DNA of 7,137 bases. It comes from Roseibacillus sp. Its GTDB lineage: Bacteria; Verrucomicrobiota; Verrucomicrobiia; Verrucomicrobiales; Akkermansiaceae. A model generated the notes under the pieces. That model was not told where the DNA came from and did not search any database. It was given only the letters and a program-made list of their open reading frames with translations. The stretch is taken from positions 10,869 through 18,005 of the forward strand of contig PBTP01000132.1 in NCBI GenBank assembly GCA_002729275.1. The letters are read 5' to 3'. The position numbers and the translations under genes were made by a program. This document shows, in pieces, positions 5,218-7,137 of this stretch. Numbering within the stretch: the stretch's first letter is position 1; every line of letters starts with the position of its first letter.

Positions 5218-6570
5218 ATGCCGCCAACCAGAGAGCTCTCGATTGCATTGCTTGCAGGCCTCGCACTTCTGTGTGCGACTTGCCTGCTTCCTGGTATCGT
5301 GTTCTTCGAAACGGGAGACCTAAGTCATAACCGCGAGAGGGCTCCTGCTGGTCTCTATGAGGGGGCGGGCTGGCGTTACCAGGGAGAATACAAGGAGTTC
5401 CTGGGAACAGCGATTTCCCCCAGACATTTTATTACGGCAGTCCATCTTGGGAAGGGATCAGAGACCTTTGTGCAACGATCGTGGTTCACGGGAGAAGAGT
5501 TCGATCGAGTTTATTTTATCAATCCCAATTTTAATGAAGGTAATGGTTCTTTGGATATTCCGGGAACTGATCTGAGAATATTCGAGGTGTTTGGAGAGTT
5601 TCCTGCCTATGCAGGACTCTATGCCACCTCGGATGAGGTCGGAAGAGAGGTTGTTATGATGGGCCGGGGACGTGCCCGGGGAGAGGCGGTGAGGCGGTTT
5701 GGGCAGACACGGGGGTGGTCCTGGGCGCCAGAGGACGAGCGTAGTCGTTGGGGAACAAATACTGTCGATGGGTTCTCCGAGACTGGCAACAGGGGGCCCA
5801 TGCTGGTTACCGACTTTGACGATGTCCGGGGGCGCGATGAGTGCCAAGCGACTTATGGAGATTCTGGTGGGGGAGTGTTTATCAGTAAGGGTGGAGATTG
5901 GAAGCTGGCAGGGATTCTTTTTGGAGCTGATTCAGTTTATGACACAAATACGATCTGTGGGGATGGCTCGGAGTTTTTGGCATCCATGTTTGACGGGGCC
6001 GGGTTTTATGTCGGCCGGGATGATGATTCCTGTGACGATTGGACTTTGGTGAGCGCGGCAAATGATCTTGATGAGAGTCGATCCTATGCGAGCCGGATCA
6101 GTAGTAGCGCTCCGGCAATTCAAGCGGTAATCCAGTCTGCGATTGAGGATAAGGCTAAGACAGCTTCCCAACGTTTTGTTGAATGGTTGAGCGATTTTGG
6201 AATTAAGGCAGGGGAGGGAGTAGTAAATGACTCAGAGGCCGATGGCAGCCCCGATTTGCTGGAATACCTGGCGATCCTCAATCCTGCTTCCCGGGACGAT
6301 CGGGGGATTCCCTTCTCGGTGGAGGGCAGTGGGGACAAGCTTCTCTTCAGGGTTAGGGCTCGTCTTGATGCCTCTGAGCGTGGCTTGAGCTGGGAAATTC
6401 AGGCAGCTTTCAATCTGGAAACCTCAGAGTTTCGTAAGGTCAATGGCCTGAGGAAGATAGGGCAGACTCATTCTCTTTCCGAGGGAGTGCAGATTGTGGA
6501 GTACGAAATGAGTCGTCCGGGAGAGGACCTGATGTTTTACCGTCTTCAGGTGAGGCTTGAAGAAGAGTGA
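5218..6570 (+). CDS. Secreted trypsin-like serine protease with verrucomicrobial-type C-terminal module
   Basis: From ATG 5218 the protein has 450 residues. A short polar N-terminus and hydrophobic stretch (8-30) form a signal peptide or anchor. A chymotrypsin-fold (S1-like) domain covers about 45-270 with the full triad in order: His76 in ITAVH (72-76), Asp118 in GTDLRIFEV (116-124) and Ser216 in GDSGGGVFI (214-222). A helical linker with SRISSSAPAIQAVI (292-305) follows. The C-terminus has an Asp-rich element, DSEADGSPDLLEYLAILNP (338-356), like a degenerate calcium-binding repeat, then a beta-rich region ending FYRLQV (440-445). This arrangement recalls C-terminal regions of many secreted verrucomicrobial proteins. 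No sorting signal is clear and the substrate is unknown. The gene follows dxr by 145 bases, with no convincing terminator between. The frame is open back to 5038, but that start overlaps dxr and buries the signal peptide. Confidence 0.85.
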   Translation: MPPTRELSIALLAGLALLCATCLLPGIVFFETGDLSHNRERAPAGLYEGAGWRYQGEYKEFLGTAISPRHFITAVHLGKGSETFVQRSWFTGEEFDRVYFINPNFNEGNGSLDIPGTDLRIFEVFGEFPAYAGLYATSDEVGREVVMMGRGRARGEAVRRFGQTRGWSWAPEDERSRWGTNTVDGFSETGNRGPMLVTDFDDVRGRDECQATYGDSGGGVFISKGGDWKLAGILFGADSVYDTNTICGDGSEFLASMFDGAGFYVGRDDDSCDDWTLVSAANDLDESRSYASRISSSAPAIQAVIQSAIEDKAKTASQRFVEWLSDFGIKAGEGVVNDSEADGSPDLLEYLAILNPASRDDRGIPFSVEGSGDKLLFRVRARLDASERGLSWEIQAAFNLETSEFRKVNGLRKIGQTHSLSEGVQIVEYEMSRPGEDLMFYRLQVRLEEE

Positions 6571-6631
6571 TTTCCCGAAGGGGCCAAGTGGTCGATCTGA
6601 TGGCGAGCTGGCGGTAAGGTCGGGTGGATGT

Positions 6632-6653
6632 GCTAGGAGGCTTGCCTCCCAGC
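6632..6653 (+). promoter_or_regulatory. Hairpin covering a perfect AGGAGG before the ABC exporter gene
   Basis: The arms are 6632-6640 and 6645-6653 around the loop CTTG. Eight base pairs form (3 outer, 5 inner) with one A-C mismatch. The stem contains most of AGGAGG (6635-6640). It ends five bases before ATG 6659, and the unfolded AGGAGG would be 18 bases from that ATG. There is no T-tract, so it is not a standard terminator. The pairing is visible; a role in translation control is inference. Confidence 0.4.
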
Positions 6654-6658
6654 CCGCC

Positions 6659-7137
6659 ATGGTGTCCCATCCGGGAATGCGGTCGGAGAAGGATGCCGGG
6701 AAGAAGGGGTCACGTAGGCGTGTCCCAGCTCTGGCTTTCTACGGATATTTGAATAGGTATCGAACCGTTTTTATCCCCTCACTGATTGCCTTGTTTGTGA
6801 CCGCTGGTCTCTCCCTGTCCTTCCCCTACTATCTTAGTAAGCTCATTGGTAGTCCGACTGGATCTCCTCTCGAGATGCTGAACTCGACGGCTTCCCCGGA
6901 TGTCTCTGTCATTCTTTCAAATATCAATCAGACCGTCATCACTCTTCTCGCCATTCTCGCCCTGCAGGCGTTTATCGCCTATTGGAGAGTGCGTGGGTTT
7001 ATCAAGGCAGGTGAAAGCGCCCTTAATGATATCCGGGTGGATGTCTTCAGCCGGCTGGTGCGCCTGCCCCTCGAATTTTTTCAGAGGCACCGGGCGGGAG
7101 AATTAAGTAACAGGGTCTCGGCAGATCTTGCGGTCTT
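6659..7137 (+). CDS. ABC exporter (fused membrane-ATPase type), N-terminal part (runs off right edge)
   Basis: 159 codons plus two bases are present. After a basic, cytoplasmic N-terminus (1-25) come two likely membrane segments, 37-64 and 88-111. Next is the intracellular loop typical of type IV (MsbA/ABCB-like) exporters: LNDIRVDVFSRLVRLPLEFF (122-141), then QRHRAGELSNRVSADLAV (142-159). This matches the family pattern of a short helix, 'LP..FF....GEL..R...D'. The ATPase domain lies outside the window. Such exporters move lipids, lipid A precursors, peptides or drugs; the substrate cannot be assigned. ATG 6659 is the first in-frame ATG after the protease stop; ATG 6677 is an alternative. 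Neither has a well-spaced Shine-Dalgarno, and the frame is open upstream through the 88-base gap. It may be co-transcribed with the protease gene. Confidence 0.88.
   Translation, partial: MVSHPGMRSEKDAGKKGSRRRVPALAFYGYLNRYRTVFIPSLIALFVTAGLSLSFPYYLSKLIGSPTGSPLEMLNSTASPDVSVILSNINQTVITLLAILALQAFIAYWRVRGFIKAGESALNDIRVDVFSRLVRLPLEFFQRHRAGELSNRVSADLAV

Overview
The window reads as ordinary chromosomal DNA of a Gram-negative bacterium, most likely from the phylum Verrucomicrobiota. That placement is inference, not a search result. It rests on the secreted protease at 5218-6570, whose tail (an Asp-rich 'LLEY' element followed by a beta-rich module ending in 'FYRLQV') resembles tails common in secreted verrucomicrobial proteins. 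A non-canonical CdsA signature and several starts with weak Shine-Dalgarno sequences fit the same picture. I see no tRNA, rRNA, CRISPR array, insertion sequence or phage gene.

Layout. (1) 1-323, minus strand: the 5' end of a YafK-type L,D-transpeptidase-family gene that runs off the left edge. (2) 432-2218, plus strand: mtnP (5'-methylthioadenosine phosphorylase) and then, 56 bases later, a polysaccharide deacetylase lipoprotein with a TTG start. (3) 2298-2330: a bidirectional intrinsic terminator that also serves the convergent gene at 2355-2828, a small secreted EF-hand protein with a 15-bp minisatellite in its coding region. (4) 2978-5072, plus strand: cdsA and dxr, 28 bases apart. (5) 5218-6570, plus strand: a secreted trypsin-like serine protease. 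(6) 6659-7137, plus strand: the start of an ABC exporter that runs off the right edge.

How the genes relate. cdsA (CDP-diacylglycerol, phospholipid synthesis) and dxr (first committed MEP-pathway step, isoprenoids and undecaprenyl carrier) are a classic bacterial pair. The usual partners are absent from the expected places: uppS is not immediately upstream and rseP is not immediately downstream. A divergent EF-hand gene and a secreted serine protease occupy those positions. Five of the eight genes (L,D-transpeptidase-like, deacetylase, cdsA, dxr, ABC exporter) have plausible envelope links, and the EF-hand and protease genes encode exported proteins; mtnP is the metabolic outlier. No previously undescribed multi-gene system is evident. 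The most interesting details are small: a near-perfect 18-base duplication of the deacetylase start at its own stop codon, making a micro-ORF with the same first six residues; two substitutions in the CdsA signature; a hairpin over a perfect AGGAGG just before the ABC gene; and small SD-preceded ORFs that overlap the mtnP and cdsA starts.
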